A DNA stretch of 64,000 bases, from assembly GCF_015223055.1 (NCBI RefSeq), contig NZ_JADFBX010000001.1:124001-188000 (forward strand), read 5' to 3'. This document shows positions 17,307 through 26,333 of this stretch, one piece after another. The DNA is from Pedobacter sp. MC2016-24 (lineage in GTDB: Bacteria; Bacteroidota; Bacteroidia; Sphingobacteriales; Sphingobacteriaceae). Within the stretch, counting starts at the first letter, position 1. The number at the start of each line of letters is the position of its first letter. The notes below the pieces were generated by a model that saw only the letters and a list, made by a program, of their open reading frames with translations, did no database searches and was not told where the DNA came from. The position numbers were made by a program, and so were the translations under genes.

Positions 17307-18815
17307 ATGGAAACTATCCAATCGCTACGCGATGAACTCGCGGAATACAAAATCCGTGAAAAGGAAATGGCTTCGCGTATTGAAGAATTATCAGACTTTA
17401 TTGAAAACGCTGCTCTCCCTTTACATTGGGTAGACGGGCAAGGGACTATTGTGTGGGCAAACCAAGCTGAACTGAATGCCTTAGGTTACACTATAGCGGA
17501 GTACGTTGGCTCAGCCATAACCAAATTCCATGTGGATGAAGACGTGATTGATGACATACTGACGAGATTGATCAACAATGAAACACTTGAAAATTACAAA
17601 GCCAGACTTAGATGCAAAGATGGTACGATCAAACATGTGTTGATCAGCTCAAATGTATTTAGGAAAAACGGGGAGTTCATCCACACCCGCTGCTTTACCA
17701 GAGATATCACCACGCTTGTTGTGGAACAGGAAAGAAAGGCCGAATTGATCCGTAAACTCGAAGAAAGTGAATTGCGTTTGCAAATGGCCAATGACATTAT
17801 CGAGTCGTCCTTTGATGCCATCATCAGCAAAGACCTGGACAATATCATCACCAGTTGGAATGCCTCTGCTGAGCGAATGTATGGATATAGTGCAGCGGAA
17901 ATGATTGGTAAATCGACACTGGTGTTGCTGCCGGAATCGCTCCGGGAGGAAGAACAAGAAATACATACCCAGCTTAAAAGAGGCGAAAGGTTGACTCATT
18001 TTGAGACGCAACGCTTAACCAGGGACAAAAAGATTGTGGATGTCTCACTTACCATGTCGCCAATATTTGATTCCCGGGGCAACATTACCGGGGTATCCAA
18101 AATTGTCCGGGACATTACCGAGCGTAAACTGGAAGAACAGCGTAAAAATGACTTTGTTGCTTTAGTGAGTCACGAATTAAAAACACCGATCACATCGATA
18201 CTCTCTTATGTTCAGGTGCTGCTCTCCAAAGCGAGAAAAACAGAAGACAATTTTGCCATCCTATCGCTTACCAGGACAGAAATGCAAGTCAAGCGAATGA
18301 CCAATATGATTAACGACTTTTTAAATGTCGGAAGGTTGGAACAGGCGAAAATACAGCTTTCGAAATCTGAATTTGAGCTTCATATCCTCATTCAGGAAAT
18401 TATCCAGGAAACTCAATTGCTTCAAACCAGTCACAACATAGAATGCCGTCACTGTCAAGCCATAATCTTATACGCTGATCGCGATAAAATTGGACAAGTC
18501 ATTAACAACCTGATCAGTAATGCCATCAAATATTCGGCTCATAAAAGCACCATCACAATATCCTGCGAGATCGTGGAAAAAAATGTGAACATATCCATTA
18601 TTGACCAGGGCGTTGGCATCAGCAAGAAGGATCAGGAGCAATTGTTTCAACGTTTTTATCGCGTAGATGACGACCGGATCAAAAATGTCTCAGGTTTTGG
18701 TATTGGTCTGTACCTGGTTTCGGAAATTTTGCGTTACCACAATACTACCATTGAAGTGCAGAGTGAAAGAGATAAAGGTTCCATATTTTCGTTTTCCTTA
18801 CCTTTCCTGCGTTAA
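17307..18815 (+). CDS. PAS-PAS sensor histidine kinase
   Basis: 502 residues, no membrane helix, so cytosolic. After a short coiled-coil start comes PAS 1 (about 30-140, IENAALPLHWVDGQGTIVWAN), PAS 2 (about 155-275, IIESSFDAIISKD...WNASAERMYGYSAAEMIG), then HisKA with phosphoacceptor His289 in FVALVSHELKTPITS, and HATPase_c with the N box (NNLISNAIKYS), G1 (DQGVGIS), F box (LFQRFYRV) and G2 (GFGIGLYLVSEI). I start at ATG 17307; an upstream TTG adds 11 residues. No response regulator is adjacent, so it is an orphan. It is a possible partner for the orphan receiver-Crp protein at 5267, but that is speculation. Confidence 0.9.
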   Translation: METIQSLRDELAEYKIREKEMASRIEELSDFIENAALPLHWVDGQGTIVWANQAELNALGYTIAEYVGSAITKFHVDEDVIDDILTRLINNETLENYKARLRCKDGTIKHVLISSNVFRKNGEFIHTRCFTRDITTLVVEQERKAELIRKLEESELRLQMANDIIESSFDAIISKDLDNIITSWNASAERMYGYSAAEMIGKSTLVLLPESLREEEQEIHTQLKRGERLTHFETQRLTRDKKIVDVSLTMSPIFDSRGNITGVSKIVRDITERKLEEQRKNDFVALVSHELKTPITSILSYVQVLLSKARKTEDNFAILSLTRTEMQVKRMTNMINDFLNVGRLEQAKIQLSKSEFELHILIQEIIQETQLLQTSHNIECRHCQAIILYADRDKIGQVINNLISNAIKYSAHKSTITISCEIVEKNVNISIIDQGVGISKKDQEQLFQRFYRVDDDRIKNVSGFGIGLYLVSEILRYHNTTIEVQSERDKGSIFSFSLPFLR

Positions 18816-18853
18816 GGAAGCTGTCTGCCAAAATAAGAAAAACATCAAAGCAC

Positions 18854-18879
18854 AAAAAGGCCTGGCTAAAAGCCAGGCC
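18854..18879 (-). terminator. Rho-independent terminator for the PA2169 gene
   Basis: GGCCTGGCT (18859-18867), loop AAA, AGCCAGGCC (18871-18879): a nine-pair GC-rich stem. Read on the minus strand it is followed by TTTTTG, which fits termination of the leftward gene at 18914. On the plus strand no T tract follows. Confidence 0.75.
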
Positions 18880-18913
18880 AGTTGCTATATCAATTCTGTT
18901 TCAGTTGACTAAA

Positions 18914-19369
18914 CTATTTAGGCAAACGTTGGTGGTAAGTCTCGATTTCCCTTAACGCCTCTAAAATTCCTGTACGTTGTCTTTGTAGTAAAACAATGTG
19001 ATCGGCATGTGAAGCATAATCTTCCAATACTTTATCGTACTTGTCTATGGCAGCCTGCTCTCCAGTTTCAACAGCGCCTAAAATCGCCGCATCTTCTTTG
19101 CTACTCAACGCCTGCTTAATGTCAATCCAGGTGCGATGCAAAGCGCCCAAAATACCACCTTCTTCATTTTCGGAATCCCCACCATGCTGCGCAATGTGCG
19201 CTTTCAACTCTGCAGCAAAATCAGCGCGCTGAGCAGCATACTTCAAAAACAAAGCCTTCAGCTCAATGCTATCAGTAGCCTCACTTGCGGATTCATAACC
19301 CTCTTTTCCATCATTTACAATATTGACCAATCCTTTCAGGTCGCTAATGATCTCATTATTTGTTTCCAT
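18914..19369 (-). CDS. PA2169 family four-helix-bundle protein
   Basis: 151 residues, all-helical, of the PA2169/DUF2383 ferritin-like bundle family: ISDLKGLVNIVNDGKEGYESA, LFLKYAAQRADFAAELKAHI, GALHRTWIDIKQALSS, AAILGAVETGEQAAIDKYDKVLE. Members are stress-associated; their biochemical role is not established. A second, divergent copy is present at 34634. The carboxylate residues that would bind iron in true ferritins are only partly evident. It ends in a strong terminator and is divergent from cheB. Confidence 0.8.
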   Translation of the reverse strand: METNNEIISDLKGLVNIVNDGKEGYESASEATDSIELKALFLKYAAQRADFAAELKAHIAQHGGDSENEEGGILGALHRTWIDIKQALSSKEDAAILGAVETGEQAAIDKYDKVLEDYASHADHIVLLQRQRTGILEALREIETYHQRLPK

Positions 19370-19521
19370 AGGTATATAGATTTTTGTCTTAACAGAACAA
19401 CACTTCAGTAAGAATGTTTATCAAAATACCATAAATGTTATACAAGCTTTATAAAAACGATTCTTTTCAAACCATTGGATCGAAAACGCGTTAAATATGA
19501 TACATCATTACGGGAAATCAC

Positions 19522-20118
19522 ATGAATACACATAAAACAAATTACACGGTAGGTATAGGCGCATCGGCGGGTGGATTGGAATCTCTTAGTGAATTCTTTC
19601 AGCACATTCCGGCAGAACTGAATATGGCTTTTGTGGTAGTCACCCACCTACACCGCGACCACAAAAGTATTTTAGACAGGCTCTTAAAAACAGATGCCAG
19701 ACTACCGGTGCACAGAGTTGAAAAAGACATAAAAATAGAACCGGGTAACATCTATGTACTTATTGAAAATACACAACTTCAAATTAAAGACAGCGAACTC
19801 AAAGTTAAAACCCGTGACAAAAAAATTCTAAACTCCTCGATTGATATCTTTTTCGAATCCCTGGCTGAAGATTATGCAGACAAAGCTATAGGCATAATCT
19901 TGTCAGGGGGCGGCAGTGATGGTCTGGAAGGCGCCAAAGCAATTTCCAAAGCCGGTGGTCTGATCCTGGTGCAAGACCCGCTTTCGGCTAAAGCTGAGGG
20001 GATGCCTAAATCCATCATTGGACACGATCATCCTTCAGCAGTACTCCGTCCGGGTGAACTGGCAGAAAGACTCGTTGAATGGTGCCAGCCTGCCAGGGAA
20101 CATGGTCATGCGACATAG
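19522..20118 (+). CDS. Stand-alone CheB methylesterase-domain protein
   Basis: 198 residues containing only the CheB esterase domain. The catalytic triad is in place: Ser15 in GIGASAGGLES, His42 in VVTHLHRDH, Asp133 in LSGGGSDGLEGAKA. The substrate loop AKAEGMPKSII is present. CheB normally removes methyl groups from chemoreceptor glutamates and carries a receiver domain; here there is no receiver, and no CheR, receptor or other chemotaxis gene in the window. In Bacteroidota such proteins often act with PAS/CheR hybrids in non-chemotactic signalling (family knowledge). LSGTGSDG is changed to LSGGGSDG. Confidence 0.85.
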   Translation: MNTHKTNYTVGIGASAGGLESLSEFFQHIPAELNMAFVVVTHLHRDHKSILDRLLKTDARLPVHRVEKDIKIEPGNIYVLIENTQLQIKDSELKVKTRDKKILNSSIDIFFESLAEDYADKAIGIILSGGGSDGLEGAKAISKAGGLILVQDPLSAKAEGMPKSIIGHDHPSAVLRPGELAERLVEWCQPAREHGHAT

Positions 20119-20259
20119 AAACAATGATTTTCTTTTTGGCAGCGTAAACCAGAAGGTACTTCTTCGGGGATACAAAGGCGTTTTTTCATTTCATGTTTGT
20201 TCGCATAGCTGAAACGAACCAGTGCTAAATATAGTAAACTTAAAAAAGGAATTCCAACA

Positions 20260-20724
20260 TCAACCAGTTGTAAGTATGGCTTTCAATTGATCCAAAAAAT
20301 CAATTTGACGCCCATTGATATATAGTTTAGCCTCATCAAAAGAAAACCAGGCTCCTTTATCCACCTCGGGAAAATTCATGATCTTGCCAGATTTGGGCGG
20401 CCACACTAAAGCAAAAGTATTACAGGTCATATTTGAAGGGTCCAAATCTCCGGCCACCGCCCAACAATGAACCATCTTACCGGCTTTTTGCACTATTGGT
20501 TTCAGCTCCCTGAAATCACCCTCAGGTAAATAACCAGTTTCCTCCTGAAACTCACGTAAGGCTGTGGCCAATAATACTTCTCCTTTTAATGGCTCCCCTT
20601 TGGGGATCGTCCACCAACCCTGATCCTTATTTCGAAAAAATGGACCACCCGGATGAACCAGAAATACTTCGGGTACCTGAGCTTTAATTCTATACAACAG
20701 AATTCCAGAGCTAATTGATTTCAT
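20260..20724 (-). CDS. NUDIX hydrolase
   Basis: 154 residues. The Nudix box spans about 43-65 (GEPLKGE...REFQEETGYL), with the REFQEETG core that binds divalent metal. The N terminus (SISSGILLYRIKAQVPEVFLVHPGGPFF) and WWTIPKGE match the Ap4A-hydrolase/MutT-like branch. Substrates are nucleoside diphosphates linked to another group; which one is unclear. It is monocistronic, with the small gene at 20773 upstream on the same strand. Confidence 0.85.
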   Translation of the reverse strand: MKSISSGILLYRIKAQVPEVFLVHPGGPFFRNKDQGWWTIPKGEPLKGEVLLATALREFQEETGYLPEGDFRELKPIVQKAGKMVHCWAVAGDLDPSNMTCNTFALVWPPKSGKIMNFPEVDKGAWFSFDEAKLYINGRQIDFLDQLKAILTTG

Positions 20725-20772
20725 AAGAGTAATTAAACACGTAAACGTATTATTTACAGGGAAGGAGTAGCA

Positions 20773-20973
20773 TCAACGCCACATCCGCCAGAGCGTATCG
20801 TCTCCAGAGCGAATCGCTTCCTTGAACTCTTCCAGGAAATCTTCCGCCAAATTCTTCGGCTTAACTATATTGACGATTTGTGCTCCTTCGAAACTCACTG
20901 AAGCGGAGATCATTTCCTTTTTTGCACTTATTCTTTTAAGATATTTGATCAGATTCGAAACACGTGTTTTCAT
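20773..20973 (-). CDS. Small hypothetical protein
   Basis: 66 residues from the ATG at 20973 (MKTRVSNLIKYLKRISAKKE), basic at the N terminus and acidic towards the end (NLAEDFLEEFKEAIRSGDDTLWRMWR). The frame extends upstream to 21060, but the added residues are AT-rich and unlike a protein start. No family recognised, no membrane segment. It may be co-transcribed with the downstream NUDIX gene (48-bp gap). Confidence 0.45.
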   Translation of the reverse strand: MKTRVSNLIKYLKRISAKKEMISASVSFEGAQIVNIVKPKNLAEDFLEEFKEAIRSGDDTLWRMWR

Positions 20974-21156
20974 AATTAAGATGTTAAGTAGGACTATATC
21001 AATCAACAGGTAGCTAACCTTATTGTTTCGCGAAATGTCTATTTTCTCAATTCTCTTCAATTACCTATTTCAGGTAAATTAAAACCATATCTAAAGACTC
21101 TTGTTATAAAAAATACATCAATTGAATAACATAAAAACAACCCTAAAAGTCGACCT

Positions 21157-21504
21157 ATGAATTATCAAAAAATCATCAAAAGTGCCCTAATGAAACAAAG
21201 AGACGACAGTCTGACTGCGTTTGCACTCATAGCCGGACTTGCTGCTGGAGCTGCTATAGCTGTGCTGTTCGCACCAAGATCCGGACGTGACTCCAGAAAA
21301 CTACTGGCTGAAAAACTGAACCTGAAAGCAGTTCCACCTCATCCTCATGAATTGGAGGACCACATATTCGATGACCTGCGGGAAACCGTACGTGATCATG
21401 CCGATCATTTGCAAGGGCCAGAAAACAAAAGAAAAGACCCGAGCCAGATCAAAGTACCTTCGGCTGGAACAACAGCATGGAAGAAACAAAGTGTAACTAC
21501 CTAG
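21157..21504 (+). CDS. YtxH domain-containing protein
   Basis: 115 residues. The hallmark is the hydrophobic segment AFALIAGLAAGAAIAVLFAPRSGRDSRKLL (about 22-50), the YtxH pattern of a Gly/Ala-rich membrane helix ending LFAPxSGxxxR. The rest is charged and probably disordered. YtxH proteins are small stress-induced membrane proteins of unknown mechanism. It ends at a strong bidirectional terminator shared with the convergent TetR gene. Confidence 0.75.
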   Translation: MNYQKIIKSALMKQRDDSLTAFALIAGLAAGAAIAVLFAPRSGRDSRKLLAEKLNLKAVPPHPHELEDHIFDDLRETVRDHADHLQGPENKRKDPSQIKVPSAGTTAWKKQSVTT

Positions 21505-21510
21505 CCATGC

Positions 21511-21550
21511 GTTTTGATACGATGTTTACTTTGAAACATCGTATCAAAAC
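21511..21550. terminator. Bidirectional terminator
   Basis: A perfect 17-bp stem: GTTTTGATACGATGTTT (21511-21527) and AAACATCGTATCAAAAC (21534-21550) with the six-base loop ACTTTG. It lies exactly between the stop codons of the convergent genes at 21504 and 21551. The stem abuts the TetR gene's stop. No T tract is obvious beyond the stem ends. Confidence 0.7.
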
Positions 21551-22183
21551 TTAAGAATATGTCCAATCAATCAATTGCTTTAATGCTTTTTTGATTTCAG
21601 CTTGTCCTTGCTCCTGGTTCAGATCTATACCGCAGAATGGATTCTCCTGAATTTTAGCGTGAAGTGTGAGGTAGTAGATTCCACCCATCAACAAGGCATA
21701 TATTGCTCTGAAATTCTTGTCCCGATCCACAAAATATTTATCAATGACGCTACTCATGATCTGATCCCCCGTATTTTCACGTTTCAGATCCAATGCTTTT
21801 AGCAAAGGGAGCTTCTCACTCAATCCCCAGCTAATGATCCGTCGCATTTCCTCATTCCCCATAAGGCTGTCAAATTGATGTTCCAAAACAGAATATGCCA
21901 TTCCTTTTCCAGCATCGGCGCGGCTTGTTTCAACAATGTGATCTATATCTTCTGAGTTGATCTTCCAATAATCATTTGCATTCAGATATTCCTTCACCAC
22001 TCCTTCAAGCCCTCCAAAATAATCGTAAATTAACCTTCTGTCTACCTTTGCCCTTTCGGCAACCTTGCTCAGATTCAGGCCGGAAAAACCCTTTCTCTTT
22101 AAAATGTATCCCACCGCAGCGATCAGATTTTTCTTTGTCCGTTCCTTATTTCTAAGAGGACCATCTGTAACTTTCCTTGCCAT
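21551..22183 (-). CDS. TetR/AcrR family transcriptional regulator
   Basis: 210 residues. The helix-turn-helix lies at about residues 15-60: TKKNLIAAVGYILKRKGFSGLNLSKVAERAKVDRRLIYDYFGG, a standard TetR domain. The C-terminal ligand domain is helical and not recognised. The start at ATG 22183 (MARKVTDGPLRNKERTKK) is preferred over 22210. No efflux or enzyme gene is divergent from it, so its target is not evident; the convergent YtxH gene is on the other side of a terminator. Confidence 0.85.
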   Translation of the reverse strand: MARKVTDGPLRNKERTKKNLIAAVGYILKRKGFSGLNLSKVAERAKVDRRLIYDYFGGLEGVVKEYLNANDYWKINSEDIDHIVETSRADAGKGMAYSVLEHQFDSLMGNEEMRRIISWGLSEKLPLLKALDLKRENTGDQIMSSVIDKYFVDRDKNFRAIYALLMGGIYYLTLHAKIQENPFCGIDLNQEQGQAEIKKALKQLIDWTYS

Positions 22184-22270
22184 TTTATTCAACTTTAAAG
22201 CAAGGTGCAAATTTTTGAGACAGCATCAAAATATAGCCTTTTCAACATTGTATTGATTTTCAGGCCAAAA

Positions 22271-24988
22271 TTAACCAAATACAGACTTAGCTTTCTCAAC
22301 CGCTTTAGCCAGATCTATCCCTTTGCCCAACACGCCTTTAAATAAATCCCCGGTTTCTTTTAACCTGTCTAAAGCGTTAAATATGGTAAAATCCTGCATA
22401 CGCATTCCTGCTTTCACTTCTTCCCAGTCAAGCGGCATGGAGACCGTTGCCCCCGGCTTAGGTCTGAGCGAATAAGGTCCGGCAATGGTGGCAACAGGTC
22501 TGTTCTGTAAAAAATCCAGATACATCTTTCCATTACGATTGGCTATGGTCCTTTCCAGACTGGTGAATTCAGGAACCTGCTGGTGAATCAATTTTACCAC
22601 CAGCTTAGCAAACAATTGTGATTGATCATAGGTATATTTAGCGCCTAAAGGGATGTAAATGTGCATACCTGTAGATCCTGAAGTTTTAGGATAACAAGGT
22701 ACACCAATCTGATCCAGCACCTGTTTGACCATTTGTGCCACCTGAATTACCTGATCAAAAGTATTCTTATCCGGATCCAGGTCGATGACACAGTAGTCCG
22801 GATTATCCGGAGAGGCGCTCCGGGAAAACCATGGATTCATTTCAATACAACCCAATGAAGCCATCCATAACAATGCAGCCTCGTCATTGCCAAGCAAATA
22901 TTCTTTATGCTCACCATCGCCTGTGGTATAAGGAAAGGTATCGGCCCAATCTGGTGCTTTACCCTTTACATCCTTTTGATAGAAACCTTTACCATGTATT
23001 CCGCCTGGAAAGCGATTCAGAGACATGGGCCTATCTTTCAAATAAGGCAATATGAAATCAGCCACCTGGTAGTAATAATTGAACATGTCCCTTTTACTCA
23101 CCTTGTCTTCTGGCCAGTACAACTTACTTAAATGTGTAAACTTGAGTTCATGCCCATTTACTTTACGGACCTGGGTTTCATCTTTAGGATTTAGCAAGGT
23201 TTTGCGTCCGGTAATTTTTGGCGGACGAATCGCGGCGGCATGTTGGTCTTTATGGACAGCTTTGACTGCCTCCGGCTCAGGCAAAGTGGAGGCTACCATA
23301 GCTTTGGTCTCGATCTCTGATTCTCTGACCACTTCTTTTGCTTTCTTGTCAATCCGCATTCCTTTAAAAGAAGGATGGCGGAAAACCCCGTCAGTAGTCA
23401 CTTCTGAAAAAGAAACTTCACAAACCAGTTCCGGTTTAAGCCACACTGCTTTCGCTTTGGGTGGATTTGGGCGGAACCTGGATGGTTTATTGACGTCCGG
23501 AACATCCGAAAACGGACTCTTGTCTATGATCAATGGTTTAAACTGAGCCATCATTTCTTTCTGGTCTTTGTCGTTGAATCCTGTGCCAACCTTACCTACA
23601 TACTGCAAATGTCCATCTTGATATACCCCCAGCAATAATGAGCTGAACTGTTTGGATGTTCCTGCATTTTTTGTAAAACCTGCAATTACGACTTCCTGAC
23701 GTTTGTGAACTTTAATCTTCAGCCAGTCGCCAGACCGGTTATTCCGGGTATACATACTATCAGATTTTTTAGCGATAATGCCTTCCAGTCCCATTTTTCC
23801 GGCGGCTTGAAAAAACTCGGTACCCTTGTCCTTAAACACTTTACTCAATCGCACCCGATCGTCATCCTGTGGTAAAACAGCTGCTAAAATCTCCTGCCGT
23901 TCAGCAAGTGGAAGTTCAGTCAGATCTCTCCCATTGAACCAGATTACATCAAAAACATAATACACCAGTTCACCATCCGCTTCACTGCGCCAGTTCTGCA
24001 AATCACCAAAATTGGAAACCCCTTGTTCATTAAGCACCAAAATCTCCCCATCTACCACGATTTCCAATTTCCAGCCCTGCAGCAATTGTGATATGGGATA
24101 AAACTTTTCATTGAAAGGTTTATTGTTCCGGGAAAGCAGTTGTACATCCCCATTTTTTAAAGAGAATCCCAAGGCCCGGTAACCATCCCATTTCACTTCA
24201 TAGGTCCAATCCGGACTGTCAAAAGGCTTGTCCACCAGTGTCGCCAACATGGGTTTCATGCCAATCGGAATTTTCGACTTACGGCCTTTTTTGATTAAAG
24301 ATGAAATTTCCTTCGTGGTTTCCTTTGTGGTTTCCTTTGCTGGCCTTGCAACGCTTTGCTGATCATGCTGTTTGATCTGTGCTGTCTGACCGTGTTGCCA
24401 AACCTGGTCGCTGTTTTTTTCCATCTGTTCAATGGTCTTTTTAGAAATCACAGATTTATCCATTTTGGTAATGTCACTTGTGGAAGCGTAATCATCTTTA
24501 TGCTTGATTAACAGCCAGCCATTCTCACCCATGCCATGAGTTTTAACTAAAGCAAATTCTCCTTTCAATTTTTGACCATGTAAAATGATCTTCAGTGAAC
24601 CGGAATTTAACTGATCCATCAGGTGCTTTTCCTGTGCCTTTTTACCCTTAATCTTTTCGATAGGTTCATAAGTTCCTTCATCCCAGACAATCACCGTACC
24701 ACCACCATACTCCCCTTTCGGGATTAATCCCTCAAAATCTTTGTAATCAAAAGGATGATCCTCCACCATCATTGCCAAACGCTTCGTTTTAGGATCTGTA
24801 GAAGGTCCTTTAGGTACAGCCCAGCTCTTTAGGACGCCGTCCATCTCCAAACGAAAATCATAATGCAAACGCGAAGCATCATGCTTTTGAATCACAAACT
24901 GCAATTTATCATTCTGCTTAGGCTTACCAGATTTCGGCTCAGCCGTTCTGGTAAAATCTCTTTTTTCATTATATTTTTTAAGACTCAT
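22271..24988 (-). CDS. ligD: ATP-dependent DNA ligase LigD (phosphoesterase-ligase-polymerase)
   Basis: 905 residues with three NHEJ modules in the order PE-LIG-POL. The phosphoesterase domain (about 20-170) has HDASRLHYDFRLEMDG and SWAVPKGPS. The ATP ligase domain has the nucleotidyl-transfer lysine in YEVKWDGYRALGF, plus GEILVL and EGIIAKKSDS. The C-terminal primase/polymerase has SLNRFPGGIHGKGFYQKD, the catalytic CVIDLDPD and SGSTGMHIYIPL. It repairs double-strand breaks with Ku. I start at ATG 24988 (MSLKKYNEKRDF); upstream ATGs add sequence unlike the family. No Ku gene is in the window, so it must be elsewhere. Confidence 0.95.
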   Translation of the reverse strand: MSLKKYNEKRDFTRTAEPKSGKPKQNDKLQFVIQKHDASRLHYDFRLEMDGVLKSWAVPKGPSTDPKTKRLAMMVEDHPFDYKDFEGLIPKGEYGGGTVIVWDEGTYEPIEKIKGKKAQEKHLMDQLNSGSLKIILHGQKLKGEFALVKTHGMGENGWLLIKHKDDYASTSDITKMDKSVISKKTIEQMEKNSDQVWQHGQTAQIKQHDQQSVARPAKETTKETTKEISSLIKKGRKSKIPIGMKPMLATLVDKPFDSPDWTYEVKWDGYRALGFSLKNGDVQLLSRNNKPFNEKFYPISQLLQGWKLEIVVDGEILVLNEQGVSNFGDLQNWRSEADGELVYYVFDVIWFNGRDLTELPLAERQEILAAVLPQDDDRVRLSKVFKDKGTEFFQAAGKMGLEGIIAKKSDSMYTRNNRSGDWLKIKVHKRQEVVIAGFTKNAGTSKQFSSLLLGVYQDGHLQYVGKVGTGFNDKDQKEMMAQFKPLIIDKSPFSDVPDVNKPSRFRPNPPKAKAVWLKPELVCEVSFSEVTTDGVFRHPSFKGMRIDKKAKEVVRESEIETKAMVASTLPEPEAVKAVHKDQHAAAIRPPKITGRKTLLNPKDETQVRKVNGHELKFTHLSKLYWPEDKVSKRDMFNYYYQVADFILPYLKDRPMSLNRFPGGIHGKGFYQKDVKGKAPDWADTFPYTTGDGEHKEYLLGNDEAALLWMASLGCIEMNPWFSRSASPDNPDYCVIDLDPDKNTFDQVIQVAQMVKQVLDQIGVPCYPKTSGSTGMHIYIPLGAKYTYDQSQLFAKLVVKLIHQQVPEFTSLERTIANRNGKMYLDFLQNRPVATIAGPYSLRPKPGATVSMPLDWEEVKAGMRMQDFTIFNALDRLKETGDLFKGVLGKGIDLAKAVEKAKSVFG

Positions 24989-25160
24989 GATCATTAAGTT
25001 TAGTCTATTGTCATCATCAGGGGCTGATAGATGGAACAGACTGTTCATCAGAATGTTTCCGAAAATCATGATTTGCTTAAATTTTTATCTATACTCCGGA
25101 CTGTTAAACTTTTAAAGCGTTATTTGCATATTTGTCCATCACAATTATAATTGATCATCC

Positions 25161-25733
25161 ATGTATCCAAATTTCATCGCTCACCTTAAAAAGCACATTT
25201 CATTGAACGATGAGGAAGTGGAATTGCTACTTTCTTATGTAAAACCATTCAGCACCCGGAAGAAAGATTTTCTGATTAAAGAAGGTCAGGTCTGCAAAGC
25301 CAATTACTTTGTGGAGCAGGGTTTACTCAGGATGTTTTTCATCAATAATAAAGGAATTGAACAGACCACACAATTTGCGCTTGAAAAATGGTGGATAGCA
25401 GATTACATGAGCCTGACCATGCAGACAGCTTCTCATTTTTATATCCAGGCTGTTGAAGCATCTACAATCATTTCCGTACCGCACCATAAGCAAGACGAAT
25501 TGTTAAAGCAATTGCCACAACTTGAGCATTACTTTAGGTTGATGATGCAACGTGCTTATGCTGCAGCACAAATGCGGGTTAAATACTTTCATGTTTATTC
25601 TAAAGAAGAAAACTACCGCCAGTTTGTGAGTTTATTCCCGGATTTTGTTCAACGCATTCCTCAATATATGCTGGCTTCTTATTTGGGACTTACTCCTGAA
25701 TACGTAAGTGAATTGAGAAAAAAACAGTTGTAA
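25161..25733 (+). CDS. Crp/Fnr family regulator
   Basis: 190 residues: cyclic-nucleotide-binding-like domain (about 25-115, with FLIKEGQVCKANYFVEQGLLRMFF) and a compact C-terminal helix-turn-helix (RIPQYMLASYLGLTPEYVSELRKK). No Cys cluster, so not an oxygen-sensing FNR. In Bacteroidota this type commonly sits beside a carboxymuconolactone decarboxylase/AhpD-like gene, as here (77-bp gap, same strand). Local control of that gene is inferred. Confidence 0.85.
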   Translation: MYPNFIAHLKKHISLNDEEVELLLSYVKPFSTRKKDFLIKEGQVCKANYFVEQGLLRMFFINNKGIEQTTQFALEKWWIADYMSLTMQTASHFYIQAVEASTIISVPHHKQDELLKQLPQLEHYFRLMMQRAYAAAQMRVKYFHVYSKEENYRQFVSLFPDFVQRIPQYMLASYLGLTPEYVSELRKKQL

Positions 25734-25810
25734 ATCATTTCTTAAACCAGTTTAAGTTTTGGAAAGAAAGGCTGTTTTATCTTTGACCTATCATTTAAAT
25801 ATTAAAAGAA

Positions 25811-26251
25811 ATGGAAAAGAGAATAAACATTGCAGAACTTGAACCAATAGCTTATAAAGCATTGTTAGGCCTGGAAAGCTATCTGGCCAATACCAATATC
25901 AGTAAAACATTAAAAGAGTTGATAAAAATCAGAGCTTCTCAAATTAACGGCTGTGCATTTTGTATCCATATGCATACTACAGATGCAAGGAAACAAGGTG
26001 AAACGGAACAACGCATTTATCTGTTAAATGCCTGGAAAGAAGTTCATGGTCTTTACACGGCAGAGGAAAGAGCTGTTTTAGCCTTAACAGAAGAAATGAC
26101 ATGCATTGCAAATGGTGGTGTTTCTGATGAAACCTATAAAAACGCAGGTGCTTTTTTTGATGACAACCAATTGGCGCAAATTATGATGGCGATTGTTACG
26201 ATCAATGGCTGGAATAGGATTGCAATTGCCACACAACAGCAACCAGCTTAA
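25811..26251 (+). CDS. Carboxymuconolactone decarboxylase/AhpD-like protein
   Basis: 146 residues. The core motif is Cys48-x2-Cys51-x3-His55 (NGCAFCIHMHTTDARKQGE), the redox-active signature of AhpD-type peroxidases rather than true decarboxylases. Members typically reduce peroxides or handle hydroperoxide stress through the Cys pair. It is preceded by a Crp/Fnr gene and followed by a terminator hairpin. Confidence 0.85.
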   Translation: MEKRINIAELEPIAYKALLGLESYLANTNISKTLKELIKIRASQINGCAFCIHMHTTDARKQGETEQRIYLLNAWKEVHGLYTAEERAVLALTEEMTCIANGGVSDETYKNAGAFFDDNQLAQIMMAIVTINGWNRIAIATQQQPA

Positions 26252-26255
26252 TGCA

Positions 26256-26284
26256 TTCCAGCCCATTTTTTTGCTGGGCTGGAA
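26256..26284. terminator. Terminator hairpin after the AhpD-like gene
   Basis: TTCCAGCCCA (26256-26265) pairs with TGGGCTGGAA (26275-26284): ten perfect pairs with a nine-base, T-rich loop. It lies directly after the stop of the plus-strand gene and before the convergent repressor gene. Confidence 0.65.
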
Positions 26285-26333
26285 CCTTTAATTTCATTGG
26301 AATTAAAAGACAACAATCGCAATAAATCAATTA

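Noticed and set aside
22831..23546. Plus-strand frames over ligD
   Set aside because: Antisense shadows of the ligase and polymerase domains.
15911..25070. 13-base match TCAGAATGTTTCC near 15911 and near 25047
   Set aside because: A match of this length is expected by chance in a 64-kb window and the flanks are unrelated.
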